Positions 23,340-31,147 of a DNA stretch of 38,941 bases are shown piece by piece. The notes under the pieces are model-generated. The model was not told where the DNA came from, did not search any database, and saw only the letters and a program-made list of their open reading frames with translations. The DNA is taken from positions 1 through 38,941 of the forward strand of contig JBBRVP010000031.1 in NCBI GenBank assembly GCA_038246785.1. Direction: 5' to 3'. Within the stretch, counting starts at the first letter, position 1. Each line of letters begins with the position of its first letter. The translations under genes were made by a program, and so were the position numbers. This DNA comes from JBBRVP01 sp038246785. GTDB taxonomy: Bacteria > Actinomycetota > Actinomycetes > Jiangellales > Jiangellaceae.

Positions 23340-25546
23340 GCACTCGGCTCAGGCGCGTGCTGCCGGCCGCCCTGGTGGCGCTGACCGTGGCCCTTGGACT
23401 CCCCCTCGCCGCGGCGGCGGGCCCAGCCCGCGTGAACGCCGCGAGCACTCCGCGACCGACCGTGCTGCTGGGCGTCGCTGGACTGCGCTGGGCCGACATC
23501 GGTCCGCGAACGGCGCCCACGCTGTGGGGCCTGGTCGACCAGCAGGCCGTGGCATCGCTCAGCGTGCGCTCCGTGCGGCCCATCACCTGTCCCGTCGACG
23601 GCTGGCTGACCGTGTCGGCCGGCCGTCGGGCCGCGGACCCGGTGCAGAGCTGGTGCCGCCCGCTTCCGCAGCCGCGCATCGGCGGTGACGGCGCCACCGT
23701 CCCGGGATGGGCGGCGCTGCGGGCAGGGCAGCAGGACCTCGGCTACGACGCCTCCCCAGGGTTGCTCGCCGACGCCCTCGCCGGCGGCGCGGCCTGCGCG
23801 ACGGCGGTCGGGCCCGGCGGGGCCCTCGCGCTCGCCGACGAGCAGGGACAGGTGGCCCGCTACCTCCCGGACCTGCGGCAGCTGACCGGCCCGATGCTGC
23901 GGAGATGTCCGCTCGCCGTCGTCGACCTGGGCTCCCTCCCGGTGGACCCGACGCAGCGGAGAGCCGCGGTCCGCAGGCTCGACACTGCCGTGGCCGAGGT
24001 GCGCAGCTCGCAACCGACCGCGACGCTGTATGTCGCGGGCGTCGCCGACACCGGCCCCGACCCAGCCCCCGGCCAGACCCGCGCCGAGGACCTCGAGCCG
24101 CCGGCCCCGGCGCCCGGGCTGCGGGTCGCGCTGTGGGCAGGCCCGGTCGGTGCCGACCGGCCCGGCGCGGCCTGGATGAGCTCGCAGTCCACCCGCTGGA
24201 CCGGACTCGTGCAGCTGCTCGACGTCGCGCCGCTGCTGACGGCGTCGGCCGGCGTCCCCGCACCGGACGGCTTCGTCGGCCGCCCGTGGCAGAGCGACGG
24301 CACGCACCCGGCTGCCGCCGCCGAGACGGTCTCGGAGCTGGTCGGCGCGGAGCGCGCCGCCCAGGTGTTCCGAGTGCACTCCGGACCGTTTTTCCTGCTG
24401 CAGGGGCTCATCGAGCTGCTCGTGTTCGGGGCGGCGTACGCGATCCTGCGCTCCCGGCAACGTCCCGGCACCCGGCGGATGGTGCTGCGCTTCGTCCAGT
24501 TGTTCGCCCTCGCCGGAGCGGCGCTGCCGGTGGCGTCCTTCCTTGCCAACCTGTTCCACTGGTGGCGCACGCCCGACCCGACGTTGGTGCTCTGGCCGAC
24601 GATCGTCGTGGTCACTGTGGCGCTCGCGCTGCTGGCCGCTGGCGGCCCCTGGCGACGCCGGGTCTACGGCCCTCCGACGGTGGTCGCCGCGGTGACCGTC
24701 GCCGTGCTGGGCGTCGACGTGCTCACTGGCTCGGTGCTGCAACGCTCGAGCCTGCTCGGGCTGTCCCCGCTGACCGCTGGACGCTTCTACGGCTTCGGCA
24801 ACATCGCGTACGCCGTCTTCGCCGCCGGCTGCCTCGTACTAGCCGCGGGCGGGGCCCAGGCAGTGGCGGACCATGGGGCGTCCCGCCGGCTCACCGCCGC
24901 CGTTCCGGTGGTCGTCGGGATCGGCGCCGTCGCCGTGGGCGGGGCGCCGTTCGGCGGAGCGGACTTTGGCGGCGTCGTCGCCAGCATCTGCGGCTTCTCG
25001 GTGCTGACGCTGGGCGTCCTCGGCGTTCGCCTCAGCTGGCAGAAGGCGGTGCTCGTCGCCCTGCTGGCCGTCGCCTCGGTGGCCTTCATCGCCTGGCTGG
25101 ACTGGCTGCGCCCAGCCGAGAGCCGCACCCACTTCGGCGAGTTCGTGCAGTCGGTGCTCGACGGCACCGCCGGCGCCACCGTGCTGCGCAAGGGCAGCGC
25201 CGCGCTCGGGACGCTGATCATCCGTCCCTACTACAGCTGGCTGGTGCCGCTCGTGTCGGTCTACTTCGTCTTGGCGCTGCGCGATCCGGTGCGGGCGCGG
25301 GCCGCCGGCCTGGTGCCGACCCTGGCCGCCTGGCCGCTGCTGCGCCCGCTGGTCTGGGCGGGGCTGGTGACCGGCTTCGTCGGCTTCGCCGTCAACGACT
25401 CCGGCATCATCGTCCCGGGCCTGCTGCTCACGGTCGCGATCCCGCTCGTCGTGGCGGCGATGGCGCTGGCCGTCCGTCAGTACGCCGAGGCCGACCCGCC
25501 GCCCGCTCCGCTCAGCGTGAGCGCAGCGCCACGCCCCGCGCCCTGA
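23336..25546 (+). CDS. Large membrane protein with an extracytoplasmic, alkaline-phosphatase-like N-terminal domain
   Basis: A 736-residue protein of no established function. A signal-type helix (residues 5-25) is followed by about 320 extracytoplasmic residues: TVLLGVAGLRWADIGPRTAPTLWGLV resembles the first strand and helix of the alkaline phosphatase/sulfatase fold, and WTGLVQLLDVAPLLTASAGV resembles its late part. The usual metal-binding nucleophile region is not clear, so catalysis is doubtful. From residue about 345 there are 10-11 transmembrane helices, with the conserved-looking segment SLLGLSPLTAGRFYGFGNIAYAVFA. It starts at GTG 23336 inside the GDT1 stop (overlap 4 nt) and converges on the GT2 gene with a 35-nt overlap. 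A cell-envelope role is inference. Confidence 0.8.
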   Translation: MSTRLRRVLPAALVALTVALGLPLAAAAGPARVNAASTPRPTVLLGVAGLRWADIGPRTAPTLWGLVDQQAVASLSVRSVRPITCPVDGWLTVSAGRRAADPVQSWCRPLPQPRIGGDGATVPGWAALRAGQQDLGYDASPGLLADALAGGAACATAVGPGGALALADEQGQVARYLPDLRQLTGPMLRRCPLAVVDLGSLPVDPTQRRAAVRRLDTAVAEVRSSQPTATLYVAGVADTGPDPAPGQTRAEDLEPPAPAPGLRVALWAGPVGADRPGAAWMSSQSTRWTGLVQLLDVAPLLTASAGVPAPDGFVGRPWQSDGTHPAAAAETVSELVGAERAAQVFRVHSGPFFLLQGLIELLVFGAAYAILRSRQRPGTRRMVLRFVQLFALAGAALPVASFLANLFHWWRTPDPTLVLWPTIVVVTVALALLAAGGPWRRRVYGPPTVVAAVTVAVLGVDVLTGSVLQRSSLLGLSPLTAGRFYGFGNIAYAVFAAGCLVLAAGGAQAVADHGASRRLTAAVPVVVGIGAVAVGGAPFGGADFGGVVASICGFSVLTLGVLGVRLSWQKAVLVALLAVASVAFIAWLDWLRPAESRTHFGEFVQSVLDGTAGATVLRKGSAALGTLIIRPYYSWLVPLVSVYFVLALRDPVRARAAGLVPTLAAWPLLRPLVWAGLVTGFVGFAVNDSGIIVPGLLLTVAIPLVVAAMALAVRQYAEADPPPAPLSVSAAPRPAP

Positions 25547-26264
25547 GTGCGCGGGCGACGTCGCGCCATTGCCGTCCGCGGTGCAGCTGAGCCCGCCAGT
25601 CGCGGCCGGTCACCCGGTGGTGCAGCGCCACCTCGACTTCGCGGACCCGGAACCCGGCCCGCAGCAGGTCGATCGTCAGTCCGGTCTCGACCCCGAAGCC
25701 GGTCGCCAGCGGCAGCGCGGCCAGCAGGGCAGGGCGGGTGAGGCAGCGTTGGCCAGACAGCGGTTGCGTTGGCGACCAGCCGGTCGCGCGCCGGATGCCG
25801 TCCGCGGACAGCCGGACGACGCGCCCGCGCCCTCCTCCGGCACTCCGCTGCACCGGCAGGGTCGCGATCGTCATATCGGCCACACCGGCGAGGACCGGCG
25901 CCACCAACGGGACGGCCGCCGCCGCGGTGCCCTCGATGTCGGCGTCGAGGAACAGCAGCGCCCGCGGCCGGTCGGCGCCTCCGTCGTGCTGCTCGGCCGC
26001 GGCAACGGCCGCCGCTCCCGAGGCCATCGCGGCCCCCTTCCCACGGTTGCGCGGGTGGCGCACCACGCGGGCGCCGGCCCGCGCGGCCACCTGGGCCGTG
26101 CCGTCGCGCGAACCGTCGTCGACGCAGACCACGAGGTCGACGGCGGGAATCGCGCGCGCGGCCTCGACGGTGGCCGCGACCCGCGCCTGCTCGTCCCTGG
26201 CCGGCACGACCACGGCGACCCGTTCGGGTGCCGCGGAAGCAACGGGCGCGCTCGGCGAGGTCAC
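25512..26264 (-). CDS. Family 2 glycosyltransferase
   Basis: A 250-residue GT-A fold enzyme that transfers a sugar from a nucleotide donor. The N-terminal strand VAVVVPARDEQARVAATV, the DDGSRDGTAQVA block and the DXD-type motif LFLDADIEG (near residue 105) define GT2. The GKGAAM loop and ETGLTIDLLRAGFRVREVEVALHHR are typical of dolichyl-phosphate-mannose-synthase-like members, but the C-terminal membrane anchor is missing. Acceptor and donor are unknown. The GTG at 26264 has TACGCT 8 nt upstream on the reverse strand. Its last 35 nt overlap the end of the convergent membrane-protein gene. Confidence 0.87.
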   Translation of the reverse strand: MTSPSAPVASAAPERVAVVVPARDEQARVAATVEAARAIPAVDLVVCVDDGSRDGTAQVAARAGARVVRHPRNRGKGAAMASGAAAVAAAEQHDGGADRPRALLFLDADIEGTAAAAVPLVAPVLAGVADMTIATLPVQRSAGGGRGRVVRLSADGIRRATGWSPTQPLSGQRCLTRPALLAALPLATGFGVETGLTIDLLRAGFRVREVEVALHHRVTGRDWRAQLHRGRQWRDVARALRARGVALRSR

Positions 26265-26370
26265 GGCTGGGCAGCGTACGCAGCGCCGGCTCGGGTCGCT
26301 CTGCGGCGGGATGGGGCCGACACGTCAACATTTGTTTCGGCCGCAACTTCCGCAGGTGGCCGGGTCTGTG

Positions 26371-26430
26371 TAGTGTCCCTGGGAGTCCCGAGCGCTGCTG
26401 TTTCCCCCGTCAGGAGCGCTCGGGATCTTT
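26371..26430 (+). ncRNA. Candidate small RNA: promoter plus hairpin with a C-rich loop
   Basis: TAGTGT (26371-26376) is a good -10 element; a transcript starting near 26383 would consist mainly of one hairpin. The stem TCCCGAGCGCT (26386-26396) pairs perfectly with AGCGCTCGGGA (26415-26425); CTG/CAG inside extend it, leaving the loop TTTCCCCCGT. A TCTTTCATCT tail follows, so only the plus strand would terminate. The two flanking genes are on the minus strand. An exposed C5 loop recalls the actinobacterial 6C RNA family, which normally has two such loops; I see only one. Confidence 0.5.
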
Positions 26431-26550
26431 CATCTCGTCGGTCAGCCGCCGCCTACGGATCTAGTACGCAGCGCCGCAACGTCTCTACACAGCGTGACCA
26501 GGTCGGGTGTCGTGATCTCGTCACCAGGTCGTCGGCCTGTGCTCGACTGG

Positions 26551-26988
26551 TCAGCGCGACGGCCGCACCGGCAGGACCGCATGGACGGTGATCGAGTCGT
26601 CCTCCTCGCTGACCCCCCAGGTGCTCGTCAGCTGCCGCACGATCGACAGGCCGCGGCCTCCCGTGTCGGTGGGTGCGGCCCGGGTCTCGACCGGCCGGCG
26701 CGGACCTCCGCCGTCGGTGACCTGGATGTCCAGGCGGTCCAGGCTCACCCGCCACGACACCCGGACCCCTCCGTCGCCGGTGGGGGTGGCGTGGCGCAGC
26801 GAGTTGGCGACGAGCTCGGAGAGAACCGCCATCGCGTCGTCGAGCACCGGCGCCGCGACCCCTTGGGCGACCAGGTCCTCGCGCAGCATCCGCCGCGCCG
26901 CGCCGACGCTCTGCACGACAGGAGGCAGCACCGCGGCGAAGTCGGCCTGCCGGCGGCGCGCAATGCCGGGCCCGTCGACCGCGTCCAC
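26551..26988 (-). CDS. Anti-sigma-factor-type ATP-binding protein (HATPase)
   Basis: A 145-residue single-domain GHKL ATPase/kinase of the RsbW/SpoIIAB type, common in large numbers in actinobacteria. N box: VLSELVANSLRHATP; G1 box: QVTDGGGP; G2 box: DTGGRGLSIVRQLTSTWG. The N-terminal 25 residues form the helix-strand of the family with VVQSVGAARRMLREDL. Such proteins bind or phosphorylate anti-anti-sigma partners; no sigma factor or partner gene is beside it, so its target is unknown. The start is at 26988. Confidence 0.88.
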   Translation of the reverse strand: MDAVDGPGIARRRQADFAAVLPPVVQSVGAARRMLREDLVAQGVAAPVLDDAMAVLSELVANSLRHATPTGDGGVRVSWRVSLDRLDIQVTDGGGPRRPVETRAAPTDTGGRGLSIVRQLTSTWGVSEEDDSITVHAVLPVRPSR

Positions 26989-27055
26989 GCTGGCCTCGTG
27001 CCCAATGCGGCGCGTGGCGAAACCGGAAGCCGGAGCCGACCGCAGAGCCGGGCTG

Positions 27056-27856
27056 CTAGCCGAAGCGTACGACTGCCACGCCGGGACGGTCGGTGATCAC
27101 GACGTCGACGCCGAGGGACCGGCACAGCTGGAGGTCGTTGTCGTCGTTGACGGTCCAGACATGTACCTCGTGACCGTGGGCGTGCACCCGCTCGACGTAG
27201 CGGGGGTGCGCCCGGACGACCCCGATCGACGGCCCGGCGATCGACACGCCCACCGGCAGCGACCCGTCGCGCATCCGCAGCGGCACTCGCTCCATGAGCA
27301 GGACCCTCGAGACGCTGGGGGAGAGCCGGCGCACCCGCCGCAGGGAGATCCAGGAGAACGACATGACGCGTACGGCCACGTCACGCGACGGCGTGGCACG
27401 GGCGAGGCCGTGCCGACGAAGCTGGGCGACGAGCGCCCGCTCGACGGCGCCGGCGTAGCGGGTGGGGTGCTTGGTCTCGATCGCCAGCTCGACCCGACGT
27501 CCGGCATCGACGACGAGTGCGAGCAGCCGCTCGAGCGTGAGGATCCCGCTGGCGTCCCGATCGGGGACCTCCGGCGCCTCGTCGAGCAGCGACCCGTTGC
27601 GCCAGGCCGCGAAGTCGAGCTGGGCCAGGTCGGCGAGCTCAAGGGTCGAGACGAGCCCGCGGGTGCCGGTGACCCGCCGCACCGTGCGGTCGTGCACGCA
27701 CACGAGGTGGCCGTCGGCGGTCAGCCGTACGTCGCACTCCAGGCCGTCGGCCCCGTCATCGAGCGCCCGGGCGTACGCGGCCACGGTGTGCTCGGCCACG
27801 TCCTCGCTGGCCCCACGGTGCGCGACCACGCGCGGACCGCCGCGCCGCTCGACCAC
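27056..27856 (-). CDS. Glycerophosphodiester phosphodiesterase
   Basis: A 266-residue TIM-barrel enzyme that hydrolyses glycerophosphodiesters to glycerol-3-phosphate and an alcohol. Catalytic features: VVAHRGASEDVAEHT (HRG and E), GLECDVRLTADGHLVCVHDRTVRRVTG (E-D pair and second His), LAIETKHPTRYAG and the C-terminal VHVWTVNDDNDLQLC with DVVITDRPG. There is no signal peptide, so it should act in the cytoplasm. The GTG at 27856 has CACGAT 6 nt upstream on the reverse strand. Together with the PAP2/DAG kinase genes it adds to the phospholipid-turnover content of the region. Confidence 0.93.
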   Translation of the reverse strand: MVERRGGPRVVAHRGASEDVAEHTVAAYARALDDGADGLECDVRLTADGHLVCVHDRTVRRVTGTRGLVSTLELADLAQLDFAAWRNGSLLDEAPEVPDRDASGILTLERLLALVVDAGRRVELAIETKHPTRYAGAVERALVAQLRRHGLARATPSRDVAVRVMSFSWISLRRVRRLSPSVSRVLLMERVPLRMRDGSLPVGVSIAGPSIGVVRAHPRYVERVHAHGHEVHVWTVNDDNDLQLCRSLGVDVVITDRPGVAVVRFG

Positions 27857-27958
27857 GGCGCCATCGTGCCCGCCGACCCCACAGGGGCGCGCGGCGCCAC
27901 GCCTGCCGACATGCAGACACGCACGAAGCGGTGCCCGACTGCACGTCGACCAGAGCGC

Positions 27959-28096
27959 ATGCCGAGGACCGTTCTGATCCGCGACCTCGACGACGATGGG
28001 TACGCCGGGCTGGCCCGCCGCGCCGGAGCGGCCGGGGTCAGCGTCGCGGAGCTGCTGGAGGAGAACCGCGGCTCGAGGCCGTCACCCGGAGCTTGA
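27959..28096 (+). CDS. Short orphan antitoxin-like protein (ribbon-helix-helix, FitA/VapB type)
   Basis: A 45-residue frame starting MPRTVLIRDLDDDGYAGLAR and continuing RAGAAGVSVAELLEEN. TVLIRDLDDDGYAGLARRAGAAGVSVAE matches the ribbon strand and two helices of FitA-like antitoxins, which run to 75-90 residues. Here the protein stops right after the DNA-binding domain, with no toxin-binding tail and no PIN gene behind it. It may be a decayed remnant of an antitoxin-toxin pair or a standalone DNA-binding peptide. No Shine-Dalgarno is clear. Confidence 0.5.
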   Translation: MPRTVLIRDLDDDGYAGLARRAGAAGVSVAELLEENRGSRPSPGA

Positions 28097-28109
28097 CGCC
28101 GGCACCGCC

Positions 28110-28625
28110 TCAGCCCGGCTGGGCGAGTAGCAGACCGCGGACGTACGCCGCCTGGCCGACGTGCTGCAGGTCGTCGGCGAGGACGCTGACCAGGCGCACG
28201 CCGAGCGTCACCGGTGGGTCCCAGCGGGTGTCGACGACGCGGCCGAGGTCCCGCTCGGAGATCGAGGACACGTAGTCGACGGTCTGCGCGTGCACCGCGC
28301 CGAGGTAGCCGGTGAGCTGCTCGGCGGTCGCGCCCGAAAGCGCCGCCACGGCCTGCGGTGTGTGTCCGTAGCCTGTGTCGCGCGGCTCGAGCGGCAGCCC
28401 GAAGCGCCCGTGCCAGCCGTGCTCGGTCCACACCTGGGCGCGACCGGCAAGGTCAGCGACATGGTCGTCCTGGATGCGGGCCAGGTGCCAGACCAGCCAG
28501 CCGATCGGGTTGGTCTGCGGTGCCGGGCGCCTGGCCAGCTGCTCGGCGTCGAGCCCCTCGACGGCCGCTCGCGCGCTGTCACGGATCCTGGTGAATGCGT
28601 CGACGAGGAGGTCTGCCAGCGTCAT
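28110..28625 (-). CDS. DinB-family protein (mycothiol-transferase-like)
   Basis: A 171-residue four-helix-bundle protein of the DinB/DUF664 superfamily. Metal-ligand histidines are expected in WLVWHLARIQDDH (about residue 50) and ADDLQHVGQAAYVRGL (about residue 155). The block NPIGWLVWHLARI is typical of the actinobacterial branch, which includes mycothiol- and bacillithiol-dependent transferases. The substrate is unknown. The ATG at 28625 has TACCAT 6 nt upstream on the reverse strand; the frame continues upstream to 28670 without protein-like sequence. Confidence 0.85.
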   Translation of the reverse strand: MTLADLLVDAFTRIRDSARAAVEGLDAEQLARRPAPQTNPIGWLVWHLARIQDDHVADLAGRAQVWTEHGWHGRFGLPLEPRDTGYGHTPQAVAALSGATAEQLTGYLGAVHAQTVDYVSSISERDLGRVVDTRWDPPVTLGVRLVSVLADDLQHVGQAAYVRGLLLAQPG

Positions 28626-28631
28626 GGGCCG

Positions 28632-28637
28632 ATGGTA
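28632..28637 (-). promoter_or_regulatory. Candidate -10 element of the DinB gene (leaderless)
   Basis: Reverse-strand TACCAT followed by 6 nt and the ATG at 28625. Confidence 0.5.
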
Positions 28638-28725
28638 GGTGCGCCGCCAACGGGAGAAGGGATACCTCACCCGGTTGGCGTCGTTCCGGCCGCCGGCGCA
28701 CCCCTGTTAGCTCACCCGCCTACCC

Positions 28726-28984
28726 TTGACGCATGTCGGACGCGGCTCGACGGACGGCGCGGGGGGCTCCTGGAGCGACCTGTACCGGCTCACCAGCTAC
28801 GAGGACTTCGACATCCTCGACCTCGACCGGGCGGGGCCACTTGCCCGTGAGCGGGCCATGGTGGGGTCGCGGCTGCTCCGTCAGGCGATGCCGGGCTGTT
28901 CGCCAACACGCAGATCGCGGCCATCATCAGCGGCTCGACACGGATCAGCTGCGCCGGGTCGAGCTGGAGTTGCTGGGCCGATGA
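28726..28984 (+). pseudogene. Decayed nucleotidyltransferase (MntA-like antitoxin) C-terminal part
   Basis: Three frames must be joined to read a protein: SYEDFDILDLDRAGPLARERAMVGSRLLRQ (frame of 28726), then DAGLFANTQIAAI (frame of 28887), then RLDTDQLRRVELELLGR to a TGA at 28982-28984. This resembles the C-terminal half of the minimal nucleotidyltransferases of HepT/MntA modules (hydrophobic strand LLDLDRA, then residues before the HepT start). The catalytic GSx10DxD segment is not seen. Two lesions, near 28887 and 28925, make it non-functional. It overlaps the next fragment as ATGA. Confidence 0.45.
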
Positions 28985-29085
28985 CGCCGCGCGAGCTCGA
29001 CACCGACGTCGTACAAGCTCGCTTGTCGCTGATCGACCAGCTGCTGGACGACCTGGCCACGGTGGGCGAGGTCGAAGCTCGGTGA
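28981..29085 (+). pseudogene. N-terminal remnant of a HepT-like (DUF86) toxin
   Basis: A 34-codon frame reading MTPRELDTDVVQARLSLIDQ, then LLDDLATVGEVEAR before TGA. This looks like the first helix of HepT/DUF86 ribonuclease toxins, which are 120-140 residues long and carry an RxxxxH active motif further downstream, missing here. The ATG lies in an ATGA overlap with the upstream remnant, the usual arrangement. The next 100 nt show no continuation in another frame. Confidence 0.45.
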
Positions 29086-29184
29086 GTCACCACGGGCTAT
29101 CGCGCCTCGTTCGCGCTGGCCGCCGCAGCGTTGAGCGCCGGTCCGCGCCTCACCTTGGGGGCTTCTGGCTAGCAGGGAGACGGC

Positions 29185-30126
29185 GTGTTCGCGCCTAGCG
29201 AGCCGTACAGCCAGGGTTTCCTGGCCCGTGACGGGCACGAGATCTTCTGGGAGCAGTGCGGGAGCCCCGATGGCGTTCCGCTGCTGGTGGTGCACGGCGG
29301 CCCCGGCTCGGGGGGATCGCCGTGGTGGACGCAGTTCGCCGACCCGGCACGAACCCGGTGCATCCTGGTGGACCAGCGTGGTTGCGGCCGCAGCAGACCG
29401 CACGCAGGCGAGACGGCCGATGCCTTGACGAACAACACGACCGCCCACCTCATCGGTGACTTCGAGGCACTTCGCGAGGCGCTTGGCATCGACCAGTGGG
29501 TGCTGTTCGGCGGCTCGTGGGGGTCGACCCTTTCGCTGGCCTATGCCGTGGAGCACCCGAGCCGGGTCAGGGCCTTGGTGCTGTGGGCCGTGGTCCTGAC
29601 CCGTCACGGCGATGTCGAGTGGCTCACCCGCACGATGGGTGAGGTATATCCCGCCGAGTACGACGATCTTCTGCGCGCCGCGGGACCGGTCGCGGACGGC
29701 GACAACGTGTGCTGGGCGATCAACCGCCTCCTCCTGAGCAGCGACCCAGACGCCGCCGACGCCGCCGCCCGAGCCTGGTGCTCGTGGGAGGACCGCATCG
29801 CCACCCTCAGCGGGCCAGTGCAGCCGTCGCAACGCTTCGCCGACCCGCGTTTCCGGCTCGCGTACGCGCGCTTGGTCACGCACTACTTCGGCAACGCGGC
29901 CTTCCTGACCGACGACGCGATCACTGGTCGCCTCGGCCGGATCGCGCACATCCCCGCCACGCTCGTGCGCGGGCGGCTGGACATCGCCTCCCCGCTGCGG
30001 GCCGCGCACGATCTCGCCTCGGCTCTACCCAACGCGCAGCTGCACGTCATCGAAGACGCGCTCCACGGACCGGACCAAGCCGGAGCCAGCGTCATCCTCG
30101 CCGCCCTGTCGCGCGCGTGCGCCTGA
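29185..30126 (+). CDS. pip: Proline iminopeptidase (alpha/beta hydrolase, S33)
   Basis: A 313-residue cytoplasmic peptidase that removes N-terminal proline. The order of motifs is typical: VVHGGPGSGG (oxyanion region, residues 35-44), LVDQRGCGRSRPH, the nucleophile elbow LFGGSWGSTL with S111, VCWAINRLLLSSD in the cap, and RGRLDIASP with the catalytic Asp; the His should be that of EDALHGPD. The last motif reads ALHG rather than the common AGHS. The GTG at 29185 is preceded by AGGGAGA. It converges on tspO with a 12-nt gap. Confidence 0.92.
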   Translation: MFAPSEPYSQGFLARDGHEIFWEQCGSPDGVPLLVVHGGPGSGGSPWWTQFADPARTRCILVDQRGCGRSRPHAGETADALTNNTTAHLIGDFEALREALGIDQWVLFGGSWGSTLSLAYAVEHPSRVRALVLWAVVLTRHGDVEWLTRTMGEVYPAEYDDLLRAAGPVADGDNVCWAINRLLLSSDPDAADAAARAWCSWEDRIATLSGPVQPSQRFADPRFRLAYARLVTHYFGNAAFLTDDAITGRLGRIAHIPATLVRGRLDIASPLRAAHDLASALPNAQLHVIEDALHGPDQAGASVILAALSRACA

Positions 30127-30138
30127 CGCGCCCTCTGG

Positions 30139-30606
30139 TCACGCGTCAGGATTGCGTCGCACGATCGAGGTGGTCAGCGCCGACGCGAAGCCGTTCCACG
30201 CCGCGTACGGCGCCAGCAGCGCGGCGGCCGGGCGGTCGACGCGTGCCGAACGCCGGATCAGGTCGAGCGTCGACGCCTCGAGCACGAGCATCTCGGCGAG
30301 GGCGAGCCGCGGTCGCTTGGCCGTGAAGAAGATCCAGCTCCAGGCGACGTTGAGTCCGAGGTTGACCGCGAGCGCTTCCGCGTAGCGTCGACGCTCCCGC
30401 GCGTCCTCGGTCCGGTCGAGGCTGCGCCCGGAGGCGACCGCGACGAGGGTGTAGAGCGTCGTCCAGGCCGGCCCGAACACCTCGCCCGGCGGCTGCCAGG
30501 ACGGCTTGTCCAGCTTGGCGTACCAGCGGGACCGTACGTCGGTGCCGAGCCCGCCGACGGCCGCCGTGGCGACCAGCGCCGGAGCCGTCCACTTCAGGTG
30601 CCGCAT
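30139..30606 (-). CDS. tspO: TspO/MBR-family membrane protein
   Basis: A 155-residue, five-helix membrane protein of the tryptophan-rich sensory protein family, which binds porphyrins. The signature region KLDKPSWQPPGEVFGPAWTTLYTL after helix 1, NLGLNVAWSWIFFTAKRP in helix 3/4 and LLAPYAAWNGFASALTTSI in helix 5 agree with the family, including the conserved AWN. The ATG at 30606 has AGGAGG 6 nt upstream; the in-frame ATG at 30624 is 6 codons earlier. The frame continues up to 30807 but lacks membrane-type sequence. It may use its own promoter within the 85-nt gap. Confidence 0.92.
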   Translation of the reverse strand: MRHLKWTAPALVATAAVGGLGTDVRSRWYAKLDKPSWQPPGEVFGPAWTTLYTLVAVASGRSLDRTEDARERRRYAEALAVNLGLNVAWSWIFFTAKRPRLALAEMLVLEASTLDLIRRSARVDRPAAALLAPYAAWNGFASALTTSIVRRNPDA

Positions 30607-30691
30607 CCGGGCCCTCCTGCTCATCGCCTCGCCGTGATTCCGCGGGGCGACCGTCTCAGATCGGGGCCGGAGCCGCATCTCAGCGACCCGC

Positions 30692-31123
30692 TTACGGTGA
30701 GCCGGCCGGCGGATGCGCGCCGAGCCAGCCCGCCGCGCGGCGGGCCGACGCCCGCGACAGCCAGGCGTCCTGGACCAGCTCGGCCAGCTCCGTCCGAGAG
30801 AGATCACCGATTCGGCTGGCGCGCAAGAGCACCGAGCGGTGACCGTCGAAATGCGCGGTGGTGAAGAACGGGGAGCTGGGATCCTGGACCAGCGCCTGCT
30901 TGTCAGCCTCGCTGGGAACCCAGAAGACGATCACGTCCCGGTAGCGCTCGCCGGTGTGCGGATCGGTGGCGTCGGGCCGCGGGTTGCGGAAGAAGACAAA
31001 GGACTTCCCGCCCACCTGGTAGACCGGGTTGTCATCGCTCACGTGGTCGACCGTCACGTGTGGCATGGCAAGGGCCAGCTCGTGGACGTCTTCGACCCGG
31101 GCCGGCCGGCTGCTGTCCGACAC
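30692..31123 (-). CDS. MmcQ/YjbR-family protein
   Basis: A 143-residue protein of the MmcQ/YjbR (DUF419) fold, small cytoplasmic proteins of unclear function often labelled DNA-binding. Visible family features: VHELALAMPHVTVDHV, GGKSFVFFRNPRPDA, IVFWVPSEADKQALVQDPSSPFFTTAHFDGHRSVLLRASRIGDLSRTELAELVQDAWLSRA. The GTG at 31123 has TACCCT 6 nt upstream on the reverse strand, a leaderless start. It lies 24 nt downstream of the DUF1801 gene, so it may also be read from the marR promoter. Confidence 0.88.
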   Translation of the reverse strand: MSDSSRPARVEDVHELALAMPHVTVDHVSDDNPVYQVGGKSFVFFRNPRPDATDPHTGERYRDVIVFWVPSEADKQALVQDPSSPFFTTAHFDGHRSVLLRASRIGDLSRTELAELVQDAWLSRASARRAAGWLGAHPPAGSP

Positions 31124-31129
31124 GCCGCC

Positions 31130-31135
31130 AGGGTA
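31130..31135 (-). promoter_or_regulatory. Candidate -10 element of the MmcQ/YjbR gene (leaderless)
   Basis: Reverse-strand TACCCT followed by 6 nt and the GTG at 31123. Confidence 0.5.
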
Positions 31136-31147
31136 GGCGGCTGCCGA

